A stretch of DNA of 64,000 nucleotides from NCBI RefSeq assembly GCF_030867385.1, contig NZ_JAPFBJ010000002.1, positions 411,001 through 475,000 on the forward strand, in the 5' to 3' direction. This document shows positions 8,128 through 16,354 of this stretch, piece by piece (position 1 is the first letter of the stretch; each line of letters opens with the position of its first letter). The position numbers and the translations under genes are program-made. The notes beneath the pieces are model-generated. The model was given only the letters and a program-made list of their open reading frames with translations. It did not search any database and was not told the DNA's origin. The DNA comes from Sphingobium sp. DEHP117 (GTDB taxonomy: Bacteria > Pseudomonadota > Alphaproteobacteria > Sphingomonadales > Sphingomonadaceae).

Positions 8128-8738
8128 CTGTCAGTCCTTTTTCGTGCAAACAGGGGTCGAATCACCGCCGCAGCATAGAGCGCCAACATGGGCGCGACAT
8201 GAACGAGCGGCTCGCGCCAGCCATACATCAGGATTGCCCAGTGCACGAGCGTCAACGCGACCACCGGGTAGACCAGACGCTGCACCGGCTTCCACCATCC
8301 GCGCAGGAAACGCATCGCCCGGTCGTTACTGGCGGCGGCGGGCAGGGCCATGAGGGCTAGGGCAAGCCAGCCCGTCCATATGCCCGGCGCGCCGATCTCC
8401 GCCAGCATCAGGTCGAACGCTCCCATGTCCACTATATAGATGCCGAGATGCAGTGCGGCATAGGCAAATGCCACAACGCCGATATTGCGCCGCCTGCGCA
8501 TCAGCCAGCGCACGGCCTCGCTCCGCCCACCGGCAAGCCGGGCGAGCGGGCCGATCGCCATCGCCGCGAACATGATCAGCGCCGCCGCTTCCCCGCTCGG
8601 CGGCAGGGCATCGGCCAGCACCCAATCCTCCTGCTGCGCGCCTTGCAGCATAAGGCCGAGGGGCAGCGCCAACAGCACCGCCAGCGCCACGTTCGCGATC
8701 CTGCGCCAGCTTCGCATCTGCCCCACTCCGTTCACCAT
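8124..8738 (-). CDS. MsrQ-like haem-binding ferric reductase-like membrane protein
   Basis: A polytopic membrane protein of about 204 residues with six predicted helices, of the ferric-reductase-like (MsrQ/YedZ) family. Candidate haem-ligand histidines lie in AYAALHLGIYIVDMG and in VALTLVHWAILMYGW, and the family motif GWWKPVQRLVYPV is present. MsrQ passes electrons from the quinone pool to periplasmic MsrP for methionine sulfoxide repair. No msrP is adjacent; the upstream gene is a divergent extensin-like lipoprotein. The start at 8738 was chosen because GGAG lies 8 bases upstream; longer frames reach 8963 through non-conserved sequence. Translationally coupled (ATGA) to the PepSY gene. Confidence 0.82.
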   Translation of the reverse strand: MVNGVGQMRSWRRIANVALAVLLALPLGLMLQGAQQEDWVLADALPPSGEAAALIMFAAMAIGPLARLAGGRSEAVRWLMRRRRNIGVVAFAYAALHLGIYIVDMGAFDLMLAEIGAPGIWTGWLALALMALPAAASNDRAMRFLRGWWKPVQRLVYPVVALTLVHWAILMYGWREPLVHVAPMLALYAAAVIRPLFARKRTDR

Positions 8739-8841
8739 CCGGTTTGCTCCGCTCCCCTCCTGCGCGCTGTTCATTCCGGGTTCAATAGGTGTAAGGCGAA
8801 CTGGTGCACTCGAGGCAAGGGATAATCGGCATTTTCCGGCT

Positions 8842-9525
8842 ATGATCGCGATTGGACGCTCCGTATCCGCATGCCGCATCGGGCTGGCGCTCGTTTTGGC
8901 TTTTCTGCTCTCCGCCTGCGCCGGAGATATGATACCCACCGGCAAGCGCGCGGTCGCGCGCAAGCCCTCCGCCCCGCCGCATTACGGCGTGAACAGCCCG
9001 GAGTTCCGGCAGTGCACGGCCAAGCTATCCAGCCTCGGCGCGCGCTACACACCCTTGCCCGATCGCAGCTTCGGAGGAGGCTGCACGGCCTATGGCGCCG
9101 TGCAGCTCGATCAGATCAACGTACCGGTGACAGGGCTCGGCGCTATGACCTGCCCGGTGGCGCAAAATTTCGCCGCGTGGGCGCTTTACGGCGTGGCGCC
9201 CGCCGCGCGCATCTATTTCGGGGTCGAGCTGGTGCGTATCGACACCTTTGGCACCTATAATTGCCGCGTCGTCGCCGGAAGCAGCCGCCTCTCCGAGCAC
9301 GGACGTGCCAACGCAATCGACATTTCCGGCTTTCTGCTGGCAGACGGGCGGCGCATTTCCGTGCAGAACGGATGGAACGGCGACGACGCCAGCCGCGCTT
9401 TCCTGCGTGCCGTGCGCAATAGCGCATGCCGGAGATTTCGTACCGTCCTCAGCCCGGAATACAACGCCGCCCACCATGATCACCTGCACTTCGACATGGG
9501 CGGGCGCGGCGGATATTGTCGTTGA
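8842..9525 (+). CDS. Extensin-like C-terminal domain lipoprotein
   Basis: A 227-residue exported protein. The N-terminus is a lipoprotein signal with lipobox LLSAC (about residues 22-26). The rest matches the extensin-like_C domain found in many alphaproteobacteria. Cysteines occur throughout (QCTAK, GGGCTAYG, MTCPVA, YNCRVV, SACRRF, GYCR). The His/Asp pattern SEHGRANAIDISGF with HHDHLHFDMG resembles the metal site of LAS/M15-type peptidases. A cell-wall amidase or carboxypeptidase-like role is therefore plausible but unproven. ATG at 8842 was chosen because it starts the signal peptide directly; the frame extends upstream without conserved features. Confidence 0.85.
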   Translation: MIAIGRSVSACRIGLALVLAFLLSACAGDMIPTGKRAVARKPSAPPHYGVNSPEFRQCTAKLSSLGARYTPLPDRSFGGGCTAYGAVQLDQINVPVTGLGAMTCPVAQNFAAWALYGVAPAARIYFGVELVRIDTFGTYNCRVVAGSSRLSEHGRANAIDISGFLLADGRRISVQNGWNGDDASRAFLRAVRNSACRRFRTVLSPEYNAAHHDHLHFDMGGRGGYCR

Positions 9526-9574
9526 GGCCCACCCTTTTCTTCCGATCTTAACCAAAACCCGCTAGACCCGACCC

Positions 9575-10450
9575 ATGACACAAAAGAATATTGGAGAGCG
9601 CATCTTCCGCCCGGCTCGGCAGGAGGCGCGGGACGCGGAAATCAGCGTCGATACTCCCCAGACACAAAGCGCATCCTACCGCCTCGCCTTTCAGGATACC
9701 GAATTCCTCCTGCGCGAAGATCTGCGCCCCGTGCGCTTCCAGCTGGAACTGATGAAGCCCGAGGTGCTCCTTGATGAGGCGAATATCGTCTCGACCTTCG
9801 TGTTTTACGGCTCGGCCCGCATTCCCCCTCCCGAAAAGGCACAGGCGCTGATCGATGCGGCGCGGACGGAGCGCGACCAGCGCATCGCCCACAATCTCGC
9901 CGCCAAGGCCAAATATTATGACGAGGCGCGCAAGCTCGCCCGCCTTGCCGCCGCCTGCCCGGCCGATTCGGCAGGCTGCCGCCATTTCGTGGTTTGCTCC
10001 GGCGGCGGCCCGTCGATCATGGAAGCCGCCAATCGCGGCGCGCACGATGTCGGCGCGCGCAGCATCGGCCTCAACATCGTACTGCCTCACGAGCAGGCCC
10101 CCAACGAATATGTGACGCCGGAGCTATCGTTCCAGTTTCACTATTTCGCGCTGCGCAAGATGCATTTCCTCATCCGCGCCCGCGCGCTCGCCGTCTTCCC
10201 CGGCGGCTTTGGCACCTTCGACGAGATGTTCGAGCTGCTGACTCTGGTGCAGACCGGCAAGATCAAACCGATCCCCATATTGCTGTTCGGGCGCGAATTC
10301 TGGAACCGGGTCGTCGATTTCGAGGCGCTGGTGGAAGAAGGCGTGATCGCGCCGTCCGATCTCAACCTCATCACCTGGGTCGAGACGGCCGAAGAAGCGT
10401 GGACCGCGGTCGAAGCGTTTTACGAGGATGGGGACGCGCCAGCCTGTTGA
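9575..10450 (+). CDS. LOG-family Rossmann protein (TIGR00730-like)
   Basis: The 291-residue product carries the LOG-family signature PGGFGTFDE at 209-217, plus the nucleotide-binding SGGGPSIMEAANRGA near 142. Characterised members (LOG, YgdH/PpnN) hydrolyse nucleotide 5'-monophosphates to base and ribose phosphate. The first 60 or so residues are an extension typical of the longer proteobacterial forms. Which nucleotide is used cannot be read. It lies between the extensin-like gene and the prephenate dehydrogenase-like gene on the same strand with short gaps. Confidence 0.88.
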   Translation: MTQKNIGERIFRPARQEARDAEISVDTPQTQSASYRLAFQDTEFLLREDLRPVRFQLELMKPEVLLDEANIVSTFVFYGSARIPPPEKAQALIDAARTERDQRIAHNLAAKAKYYDEARKLARLAAACPADSAGCRHFVVCSGGGPSIMEAANRGAHDVGARSIGLNIVLPHEQAPNEYVTPELSFQFHYFALRKMHFLIRARALAVFPGGFGTFDEMFELLTLVQTGKIKPIPILLFGREFWNRVVDFEALVEEGVIAPSDLNLITWVETAEEAWTAVEAFYEDGDAPAC

Positions 10451-10498
10451 GGCTTGGCGTGCTGGACTTTCGCGCCAATTTCGTTAGGCGCTTGTCCC

Positions 10499-11236
10499 AT
10501 GAAAACGCTCGGCATCATCGGTTTCGGCGACTTTGGCCGGCTTGCCGCCGCACATCTTGGCGCGCGGTTCATTGTCGGGGCATATGACGCACATCTCTCT
10601 GCCGCCGCGATAGCCGCGCATGGCGCGCGCGCGCTCGGCTTTGCCGAGGCTGCGCAGTGCGATGTCGTGATGATCGCGGTGCCGGTGCAGCAGATGGAGC
10701 AGGTCATCATCGCGCTGGCGCCGCTGGTGAAGCCGGGCGCGACGGTGGTCGACATCGCCTCGGTCAAGATGTTACCCAGCCGCTGGCTGGCCGAGCATAT
10801 GCCGTCCAATGTGCACATCGTACCACTGCACCCGCTGTTCGGGCCTCAGAGCGTGGCGCGCGACGGGCTTGCCGGGCGGCAGCTCGTGATCTGCCCGGTG
10901 CGGGGGGAACAGCATCTGAAAGTGGCGGCGCTGGGTGAGGAGCTGGGCCTGCGCATCCAGATCACCACGGCGGAAGAGCATGACCGCGAAATGGCTTACG
11001 TTCAGGCGCTCACCCATCTCGTCGGTCGCACATTGTCATCAATGAACATCCCGGACGAGATGCTCAAGACCCAGAGCTACCAGCATCTGCTGGATCTGTG
11101 CGATCTGCTGAAGCGAGACAGCTTCGCGCTGTTCAGCGCGATCCAGACGCTCAATCCCCATGCCGAGGAAATCACGCAGACATTCGTCTCCCGCGCCAGC
11201 GAGCTGCTGGCGCAGGCACACCAGCCTCAGCGATAG
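10499..11236 (+). CDS. Prephenate/arogenate dehydrogenase-like protein (TyrA family)
   Basis: A 245-residue NAD(P)-dependent dehydrogenase. The Rossmann motif GFGDFG lies at residues 7-12. It is followed by VMIAVPVQQMEQVI, a conserved SVK, HPLFGPQSV (the substrate His/Phe loop typical of TyrA) near 110 and a helical C-terminal domain with AYVQALTHLVGR. TyrA decarboxylates prephenate or arogenate toward tyrosine. The ATG at 10499 places the Rossmann motif at the expected distance; an upstream TTG frame adds 15 non-conserved residues. The 3' end overlaps the convergent sleB-like gene by 10 bases. Confidence 0.85.
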   Translation: MKTLGIIGFGDFGRLAAAHLGARFIVGAYDAHLSAAAIAAHGARALGFAEAAQCDVVMIAVPVQQMEQVIIALAPLVKPGATVVDIASVKMLPSRWLAEHMPSNVHIVPLHPLFGPQSVARDGLAGRQLVICPVRGEQHLKVAALGEELGLRIQITTAEEHDREMAYVQALTHLVGRTLSSMNIPDEMLKTQSYQHLLDLCDLLKRDSFALFSAIQTLNPHAEEITQTFVSRASELLAQAHQPQR

Positions 11237-11898
11237 AAGATGTGATTGTCGATCGCGGCCACGCGGGGGCGCGCCCATGAAGTCTTGACCCGGCGCGCGT
11301 GAAAGAACAGCGCGCCCTCGGCGGCACTGGTCCATTTGTTGTCGAGCGCGATGCGCGCGATGGCTACCGCACGTTTCCAGTGCGGATGGCTCGTGTCTGG
11401 CTGGGGGATGGTCCCGCCGCGCACAAAGCTGAACTGCCCGGGCTGGCGCACGACGCCGCACAGGCTGTCGCCAAAGCGGCTGGACTTCGCCCGATTGATG
11501 ACCACACGGGCCACGGCGAGCTGGCCTTCGGCCGTTTCGCTGCGGGATTCATAGAAAACGGTGCTGGCGAGGCAGCGGGTCTCCTCGTCGAGCGGCGCGG
11601 CGACATCCGTGTCGGCGATCAGCGCGGCCAGGGAGGCGTAGGATCTCTCGGGCTGGGCCGGAGGGGCGCTCTGCTCTTCGGGAGCGGCGGGATCCGGCTG
11701 AGTCAATGTCGGAAGGCCCTCAGGCAGTACCGCATAGGCTACGGATACCGGGAGTGAGGCCGGGGCTGTGCTGGCCGTTGGCTGAGCCGCGCCCTGTGGG
11801 ATGTTATCGTCTGCTCGTGAGATGCTGCCGACAAAGGCAGTGGTCATGGCGAGCATGGCAATCGACGCGCTGAAAGCGGCCTTGGCGTAAACAGACAT
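11227..11898 (-). CDS. Cell wall hydrolase, SleB (Hydrolase_2) domain
   Basis: A 223-residue exported or membrane-anchored protein. An N-terminal hydrophobic segment (AAFSASIAMLAMTTAFVG) is followed by a Pro/Ala-rich linker to about 110 and then a SleB-type lytic domain. The domain shows CLASTVFYESRSETAEGQLA with the catalytic Glu, VVINRA, LCGVVRQPGQFSF and the C-terminal FFHARRVKTSW. Such enzymes cleave peptidoglycan glycan strands. It is convergent with the TyrA-like gene, overlapping by 10 bases. Substrate specificity is not readable. Confidence 0.88.
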   Translation of the reverse strand: MSVYAKAAFSASIAMLAMTTAFVGSISRADDNIPQGAAQPTASTAPASLPVSVAYAVLPEGLPTLTQPDPAAPEEQSAPPAQPERSYASLAALIADTDVAAPLDEETRCLASTVFYESRSETAEGQLAVARVVINRAKSSRFGDSLCGVVRQPGQFSFVRGGTIPQPDTSHPHWKRAVAIARIALDNKWTSAAEGALFFHARRVKTSWARPRVAAIDNHIFYR

Positions 11899-12071
11899 AG
11901 AACTTCAAAATATGCGGTTGGTCGGCCGCGCGCGTCATATGCTGTTCTGTTATCAGACGCCTGGCCGCCCCCCGTCTGCGTGTTTACCGCGTTCCGTCCC
12001 CTTTTGAACGACGATCGGCAACCTGCGCGTGGAGTGCTGGACGGGGCCTATGCTTCGGTTCGTCGCACATG

Positions 12072-12413
12072 TCAACTCTGGGTCATTATAGCAGCGGCCA
12101 AACGTTCCGCGTTTGCGCTATCGAGTTCAATATGCCACAGATCCGGATCGGACCTGAGGCGACGCTCAACATATTGTGCCAATTCCGTTTCATTTCCCCA
12201 AGATTGTGTAGCACATGGGGAAAGGACGTAACCCTTTGAAAAATCGGCCTGGCGCTCGAACAGGCGGGTTTCCGCGCCCTTGTCGCTGCACTGCACAAGA
12301 ACCGCGCCCGCGATCTCGTCCCCTTTGTGCAGAACCATGGCGAAACCGCCGTCAGCCTGCGTTGCACGGATCAGCGCCTGCACCAGCAGACGGCTGGTTG
12401 GCCGCGCCGTCAT
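12072..12413 (-). CDS. DUF1491 family protein
   Basis: A 113-residue protein matching the small alphaproteobacterial DUF1491 family from memory: an N-terminal LLVQALIRATQADGGFAMVL, a conserved KGDEIAGAVLV strand, and a C-terminal DPDLWHIELDSANAERL. Function unknown. Its ATG overlaps the thioesterase stop as ATGA, so it is the third gene of ptsN-thioesterase-DUF1491. The 173 bases between it and the sleB-like gene hold nothing I can identify. Confidence 0.85.
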   Translation of the reverse strand: MTARPTSRLLVQALIRATQADGGFAMVLHKGDEIAGAVLVQCSDKGAETRLFERQADFSKGYVLSPCATQSWGNETELAQYVERRLRSDPDLWHIELDSANAERLAAAIMTQS

Positions 12414-12919
12414 TCAGCAGGGATCGCATAGCCCGGCAGTGAGGAGAGCGCATATTGCGACCGCATGAAAGTGCCGGTGCCGCGCCCAACTTCCTCGCCG
12501 TCCGCATCGATCAATGTAGCTTCTGCTACATAAACGCGCCGCCGTCCGCTGAGCCAGCGGCCCTCCGCCCGCACCAGGCCGGAGCGCAGGGGACGGGTGA
12601 ACAGCAGGTTGAAACCGGTTGTGAGGAGAAAGCGGTCGCTCACCAGGCTATTCGCGGCATAGAAGGCCGCGTCATCCAGCATTTTGAAATAGACCGTGCC
12701 ATGCACCGCGCCTGCCGCGTGATAAACGCTTTCATCGACATTGAACGCGATCACGGAGCGCCCGGCTTCCGGAACGGAGAGGCGGGAGTGGAACATGCGG
12801 TTGATGGGCGCGGAGGCATAAAGCCGCTCAAGCGCGCGAAAATGATGCTGTTCGCCGCTTGAATCTCCGCCGGCGCCCGAACTTGCCGGCGGCGGGGCAT
12901 CGCCCTCAGGCGGCGTCAC
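12410..12919 (-). CDS. PaaI-family hot-dog thioesterase
   Basis: A protein of about 169 residues with a hot-dog thioesterase core. The central segment HAAGAVHGTVYFKMLDDAAF carries the HG-x-x-x-x-x-x-D/E pattern of PaaI-type acyl-CoA thioesterases, followed by TTGFNLLFTRPLRSG and VEA-type strands with GRGTGTFMRS. The start is taken as GTG at 12919, which overlaps the ptsN end and has GGAG about 10 bases upstream. An upstream ATG would lie far inside ptsN in another frame. The acyl-CoA substrate is unknown. Overlaps at both ends (ptsN, DUF1491) indicate tight translational coupling. Confidence 0.82.
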   Translation of the reverse strand: MTPPEGDAPPPASSGAGGDSSGEQHHFRALERLYASAPINRMFHSRLSVPEAGRSVIAFNVDESVYHAAGAVHGTVYFKMLDDAAFYAANSLVSDRFLLTTGFNLLFTRPLRSGLVRAEGRWLSGRRRVYVAEATLIDADGEEVGRGTGTFMRSQYALSSLPGYAIPAE

Positions 12920-13379
12920 GCGCCTCGTCTCCGACGAGCAGCGCATGCAACGCCTCACTCGACCCGGCGCCTCTGATTCGCGCAGCGTTCTGGCCGCTAC
13001 GCAAATAGCGAGACACCCGGGCAAGCATTTTCAGATGCTCTGCGCCGCTGTCGGCCGGCGAAAGCAGCGAGAAAACGATATCTACCGGAACTTCGTCAAC
13101 GGAATCGAACGCAATCGGCGACTCCAGGCGCAACACAAGTCCGCACACATGAGCAAGACCGGGAATCTTGGCGTGAGGGATGGCGATACCGTTGCCGAAG
13201 CCGGTAGACCCCAGCCGCTCGCGCTCGTTCAGCCGGTCGTACACCTCATCGGCGTTCAGCCCATATGCCTGAGCTGACAGATCCGCAAGCTGTTGAAACA
13301 GCTGCTTTTTGCTGCCCGCCGTTGCCCCAGACACCACTGTCTCAGGCACAACGAGATCATGGAAATCGGTCATCAACAT
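12906..13379 (-). CDS. ptsN: PTS IIA-like nitrogen-regulatory protein PtsN
   Basis: The 157-residue product is a full-length EIIA-Ntr domain. The phosphorylatable His is H69 in GIAIPHAKI, and the conserved LLSPADSGAEHLKMLA follows near 106. PtsN takes phosphate from the PTS-Ntr chain (PtsP-PtsO) and regulates targets such as potassium uptake and nitrogen responses. It follows hpf, as in the classical rpoN locus, but rpoN is not upstream here. The downstream thioesterase overlaps its 3' end. Confidence 0.93.
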   Translation of the reverse strand: MLMTDFHDLVVPETVVSGATAGSKKQLFQQLADLSAQAYGLNADEVYDRLNERERLGSTGFGNGIAIPHAKIPGLAHVCGLVLRLESPIAFDSVDEVPVDIVFSLLSPADSGAEHLKMLARVSRYLRSGQNAARIRGAGSSEALHALLVGDEARDAA

Positions 13380-13531
13380 GCTCTAACGCGCGGCAGATTT
13401 CCCCTGCCGGCGGCATCTCGCTGCCCCGAGCGAATGCCGCGCTCATTCCCAAAGCCAGCGGCCATAGGCGCACTGGTGCGCCGCGTCAACCGCGCGGCCC
13501 GACCCTTAGCATGATGCAGGTTAACATCGCG

Positions 13532-14125
13532 TCAAGCACGTGGTTCTACCCAGCCGATGGAGCCATCGTGCCTGCGGTAGACCATATTATAGGCGGTGGT
13601 GCCCGCGTTGATGAACAACAGCGCGTTCGTATTGCGCAGATCCAGCATCATCACCGCATCGGACACAGTGGCTTCGGGGATGTCCACCCGGGTTTCGGCG
13701 ATGATCAGCGGCGCATCAACCGGCTCCTCCTCCTCAGGCGGGGCGGCAAACACCGTGTAGGCGGCGTTATCGAAGCCATCCAGGCCGTTCTCGGGGTTGC
13801 GCGCGGCTTCGGCGGCGGCGGCCTGTGCGTGCCGGTCCTTGAGGCGGCGCATATAGCGGCGCAGCTGCTTTTCGATCCTGTCCGCAGCCTGATCGAAGCA
13901 CACATGGGCATCCTGCGCCTCGCCCGCGCCCTTCAGGATCAGGCCCGCCATCACATGACAGACGATATCACAATGGAACGCGCCGTGCGGCGCGCGTCGG
14001 AAGGTGACCTGCGAGGATAGTGCGCGGGAGAAATATTTGTCCGCGATCGCCGAAAGCCGGGTTTCGACGTGCTCCTGAAGCGCCTCGCCAGTATCGACCT
14101 GATGACCCGAAATCCGAATATCCAT
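13532..14125 (-). CDS. hpf: Long-form ribosome hibernation promoting factor
   Basis: A 197-residue long HPF/RaiA. The N-terminal ribosome-binding domain (MDIRISGHQVDTGEAL to about residue 105) has the S30AE pattern of basic helices. The C-terminal dimerisation domain starts near 137 with IIAETRVDIPEATVSDAVM and ends NMVYRRHDGSIGWVEPR. Long HPFs dimerise 70S ribosomes to inactive 100S in stationary phase. ATG at 14125 has AAGGAG eight bases upstream, better than an ATG 51 bases further out. The 152-base gap to ptsN holds only a short GGCGCA/TGCGCC hairpin without a T-run. Confidence 0.93.
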   Translation of the reverse strand: MDIRISGHQVDTGEALQEHVETRLSAIADKYFSRALSSQVTFRRAPHGAFHCDIVCHVMAGLILKGAGEAQDAHVCFDQAADRIEKQLRRYMRRLKDRHAQAAAAEAARNPENGLDGFDNAAYTVFAAPPEEEEPVDAPLIIAETRVDIPEATVSDAVMMLDLRNTNALLFINAGTTAYNMVYRRHDGSIGWVEPRA

Positions 14126-14181
14126 GATGCAGTCTCCTTTGCTCTTGCAGGGGCAGTCGCCCGTCCCTGATGACAACCCTT

Positions 14182-14898
14182 TCAGGCTGTTTTCTCTCCT
14201 TGCAGATGCCAGATCGGGTCTGTCAGCCCCGCCACGAAGGCGGCGTGACGTTCCTTCTCCTCATCCGTGGGATAGAATAGTCGCGGTGCGCGCATAACTC
14301 TTTGCGGCGCATCAAATCCGCCGGGTATCTGGGCGCTGTCGCGCGCAACGATCGGGCTGTCCTCTTCGGCCAGGCCAAGGCCGATCTGCCTGCCCCCGGT
14401 CAGCTCGATATAGACTTGCGCGAGCAGCTCAGCATCGAGCAGCGCGCCATGCTTGACGCGATGGCTGCGGTCGATGCCATAGCGGGTGCAGAGCGCATCG
14501 AGGCTGTGTTTGGCGCCGGGATGGGCGGCCCGCGCCATCGCGACAGTGTCGATCATGCGGTCGAGCGAGATGTCCCGCTTGCCGCACAGTTTCAGCTCGT
14601 GATTGAGGAAACCGAAGTCGAAGCGGGCATTGTGGGCAACCAGCATGGAATCACCAAGAAATTCCAGCAGGGCGTCAACCTCCGCGCCGAAAATCGGCTT
14701 GTCGGCCAGAAACGCGTCAGACAGCCCGTGCACCGCCTGAGCCGAGGCCGGCATCGCGCGCTTGGGATTAAAATAGCGGTGGAAAGTCGCGCCGGTGGGA
14801 ACCCGGTTCACCAGTTCGATGCAGCCGATTTCCACCATCCTGTCCCCGGTAAGGGGATCGAACCCGGTCGTTTCCGTGTCGAAGATGATCTCGCGCAT
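14182..14898 (-). CDS. dnaQ: DNA polymerase III epsilon subunit
   Basis: DnaQ is the 3'-5' proofreading exonuclease of the replicative polymerase. In this 238-residue protein Exo I is FDTETTGF (Asp7, Glu9). Exo II is AHNARFDFGFLNHEL near 93, and Exo III appears as HRVKHGALLDAELLA near 146-160, the H-x4-D form of DnaQ. The C-terminal 60 residues would contact the alpha subunit. It lies downstream of coaE in the origin-proximal minus-strand run. Confidence 0.95.
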   Translation of the reverse strand: MREIIFDTETTGFDPLTGDRMVEIGCIELVNRVPTGATFHRYFNPKRAMPASAQAVHGLSDAFLADKPIFGAEVDALLEFLGDSMLVAHNARFDFGFLNHELKLCGKRDISLDRMIDTVAMARAAHPGAKHSLDALCTRYGIDRSHRVKHGALLDAELLAQVYIELTGGRQIGLGLAEEDSPIVARDSAQIPGGFDAPQRVMRAPRLFYPTDEEKERHAAFVAGLTDPIWHLQGEKTA

Positions 14899-14926
14899 CA
14901 GACTCTGTGACTCTACTTCCCTGTCA

Positions 14927-15523
14927 CTATCTGCCTGCTTGCGCGAGAAGGCAAGCCATCAAAGCACGGACCTGGCCACGGGTGCGATGATAGGTGGTGC
15001 CCGTGTGGATGACATGATCGGCGCGGCGGCGTTTGAGGGCATCGGGCATCTGCAGACGCAGGATCGCGCGAAATTTGCGCTCGCTCATGCCGGGGCGGGC
15101 GAGCACCCGCTTGCGCTGCTTCCAGGCCGGAGCCGTGACGACGATGACGCCGTCCACGCGCTTTTCCCCATGGGTTTCGAACAACAACGGAATATCGAGG
15201 ATGACAAGCGGGCGAGAGACATGGTGGCGCAGGAATGTCTGTCGCGCCGCGAACACGAGCGGATGCACGATTGCCTCCAGCGCCTTGCGTTCGTGCGGAT
15301 GCGCAAGGATGATAGCGGCCATCTTCGCGCGATCCAGCCCCTGCGGGCCGGTGGTGCCGGGGAAGCGCTCCTCGATGGCAGCCAGCGCTTTTCCGCCCGG
15401 CCCCTGCAGCCGGTGCACTTCGGCATCGGCATCGAACAACGGCACGCCGAGCTTGCGGATCATGCCAGCCACCGCACTCTTCCCCATGCCGATCGAGCCG
15501 GTGAGCGCATAGACGCACGCCAT
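14927..15523 (-). CDS. coaE: Dephospho-CoA kinase
   Basis: CoaE phosphorylates dephospho-CoA to CoA with ATP. The 198-residue product starts with the P-loop LTGSIGMGKS (P-loop residues 9-16), then VPLFDADAEVH near 28-38 and the lid-region HPLVFAARQTF near 87. LVILDIPLLFE lies near 106. Family length and all main motifs are present. It is the third gene of maf-aroE-coaE-dnaQ, the usual alphaproteobacterial order next to the origin; the aroE stop is only 3 bases from its ATG. Confidence 0.94.
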   Translation of the reverse strand: MACVYALTGSIGMGKSAVAGMIRKLGVPLFDADAEVHRLQGPGGKALAAIEERFPGTTGPQGLDRAKMAAIILAHPHERKALEAIVHPLVFAARQTFLRHHVSRPLVILDIPLLFETHGEKRVDGVIVVTAPAWKQRKRVLARPGMSERKFRAILRLQMPDALKRRRADHVIHTGTTYHRTRGQVRALMACLLAQAGR

Positions 15524-15526
15524 TGC

Positions 15527-16354
15527 TCAGCCCTCCGCGGTCAGCAGAGCGCGCAACTCTGCGTCATGCTCGCGCGCGGGCTGCGCATCGAAGAATATGT
15601 CGAAAGCCAGCGCCGCCTGCCCGATCAGCATCTCAAGGCCGTCAATCGCGGCAAGACCCCGCTCTCGCGCTTGTACGAGCAGCGGTGTGTCCAGCGGGGC
15701 ATACACTATATCATAAACTACAGAATGCGAGGGGAGGGGCGCGAGATCGACGTCAAGCGGCGGTTGTCCCGCCATACCGAGCGGGCTGGAGTTGACCACC
15801 AGATCAGCCGCAGGCAACGGCGCGTCCAGGGAAATGACAGTTCCCGCCAGCCCAGCCCGATCCAGCAGTGCCTGCCCTTTGGCGGTATCACGCGCCATGA
15901 CGGTGAGTTCTCTCACGCCAATTTGACCCAGCGCATAAAGAATTGCCCGCGCCGCGCCGCCCGCGCCGATGATACATACGCTCCGGCCCTTGAACCCACT
16001 GCTCAACAGTGGGCCAAGGAAACCGCCCGCGTCCGTATTGGTGCCGATAAGCGGCCCGCCGGTCTCGCACGCAATAGTGTTCATCGCGCCGATCAGATCG
16101 CCGACCCTGCCTGGGTCACTGACATACTCCATCACCGCTACCTTGTGCGGGATCGTGACGTTGCAGCCGAGCCAGTCCGGATCCGCCCGGCGTTTCAGGA
16201 AATAGGCCGCGAGTTCCGCCGGTTTGACATGGGTTTTCCGATATTCCGCCTCAATCCCCAGCTTGTTGAGCCAGAAATTGTGGATGAGCGGCGATTTGCT
16301 GTGGGCGATGGGATCGCCGATTACCTCGGCATAGGGCAGGGCGGTGTCGGTCAT
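15527..16354 (-). CDS. aroE: Shikimate dehydrogenase
   Basis: AroE reduces 3-dehydroshikimate to shikimate with NADPH. The 275-residue protein shows the substrate-binding HSKSPLIHNFWL near 18, the catalytic lysine region GCNVTIPHKVA near 64, the NADP fold GAGGAARAILYAL near 130 and NSSPLGMAG near 188. A C-terminal GLEMLIGQAALAF completes the family. ATG overlaps the maf stop by 4 bases, so the genes are translationally coupled. Confidence 0.95.
   Translation of the reverse strand: MTDTALPYAEVIGDPIAHSKSPLIHNFWLNKLGIEAEYRKTHVKPAELAAYFLKRRADPDWLGCNVTIPHKVAVMEYVSDPGRVGDLIGAMNTIACETGGPLIGTNTDAGGFLGPLLSSGFKGRSVCIIGAGGAARAILYALGQIGVRELTVMARDTAKGQALLDRAGLAGTVISLDAPLPAADLVVNSSPLGMAGQPPLDVDLAPLPSHSVVYDIVYAPLDTPLLVQARERGLAAIDGLEMLIGQAALAFDIFFDAQPAREHDAELRALLTAEG

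Noticed and set aside
13467-13482. GGCGCA/TGCGCC hairpin between hpf and ptsN
   Set aside because: Only six or seven pairs with a tiny loop and no T-tract; insufficient to call a terminator.
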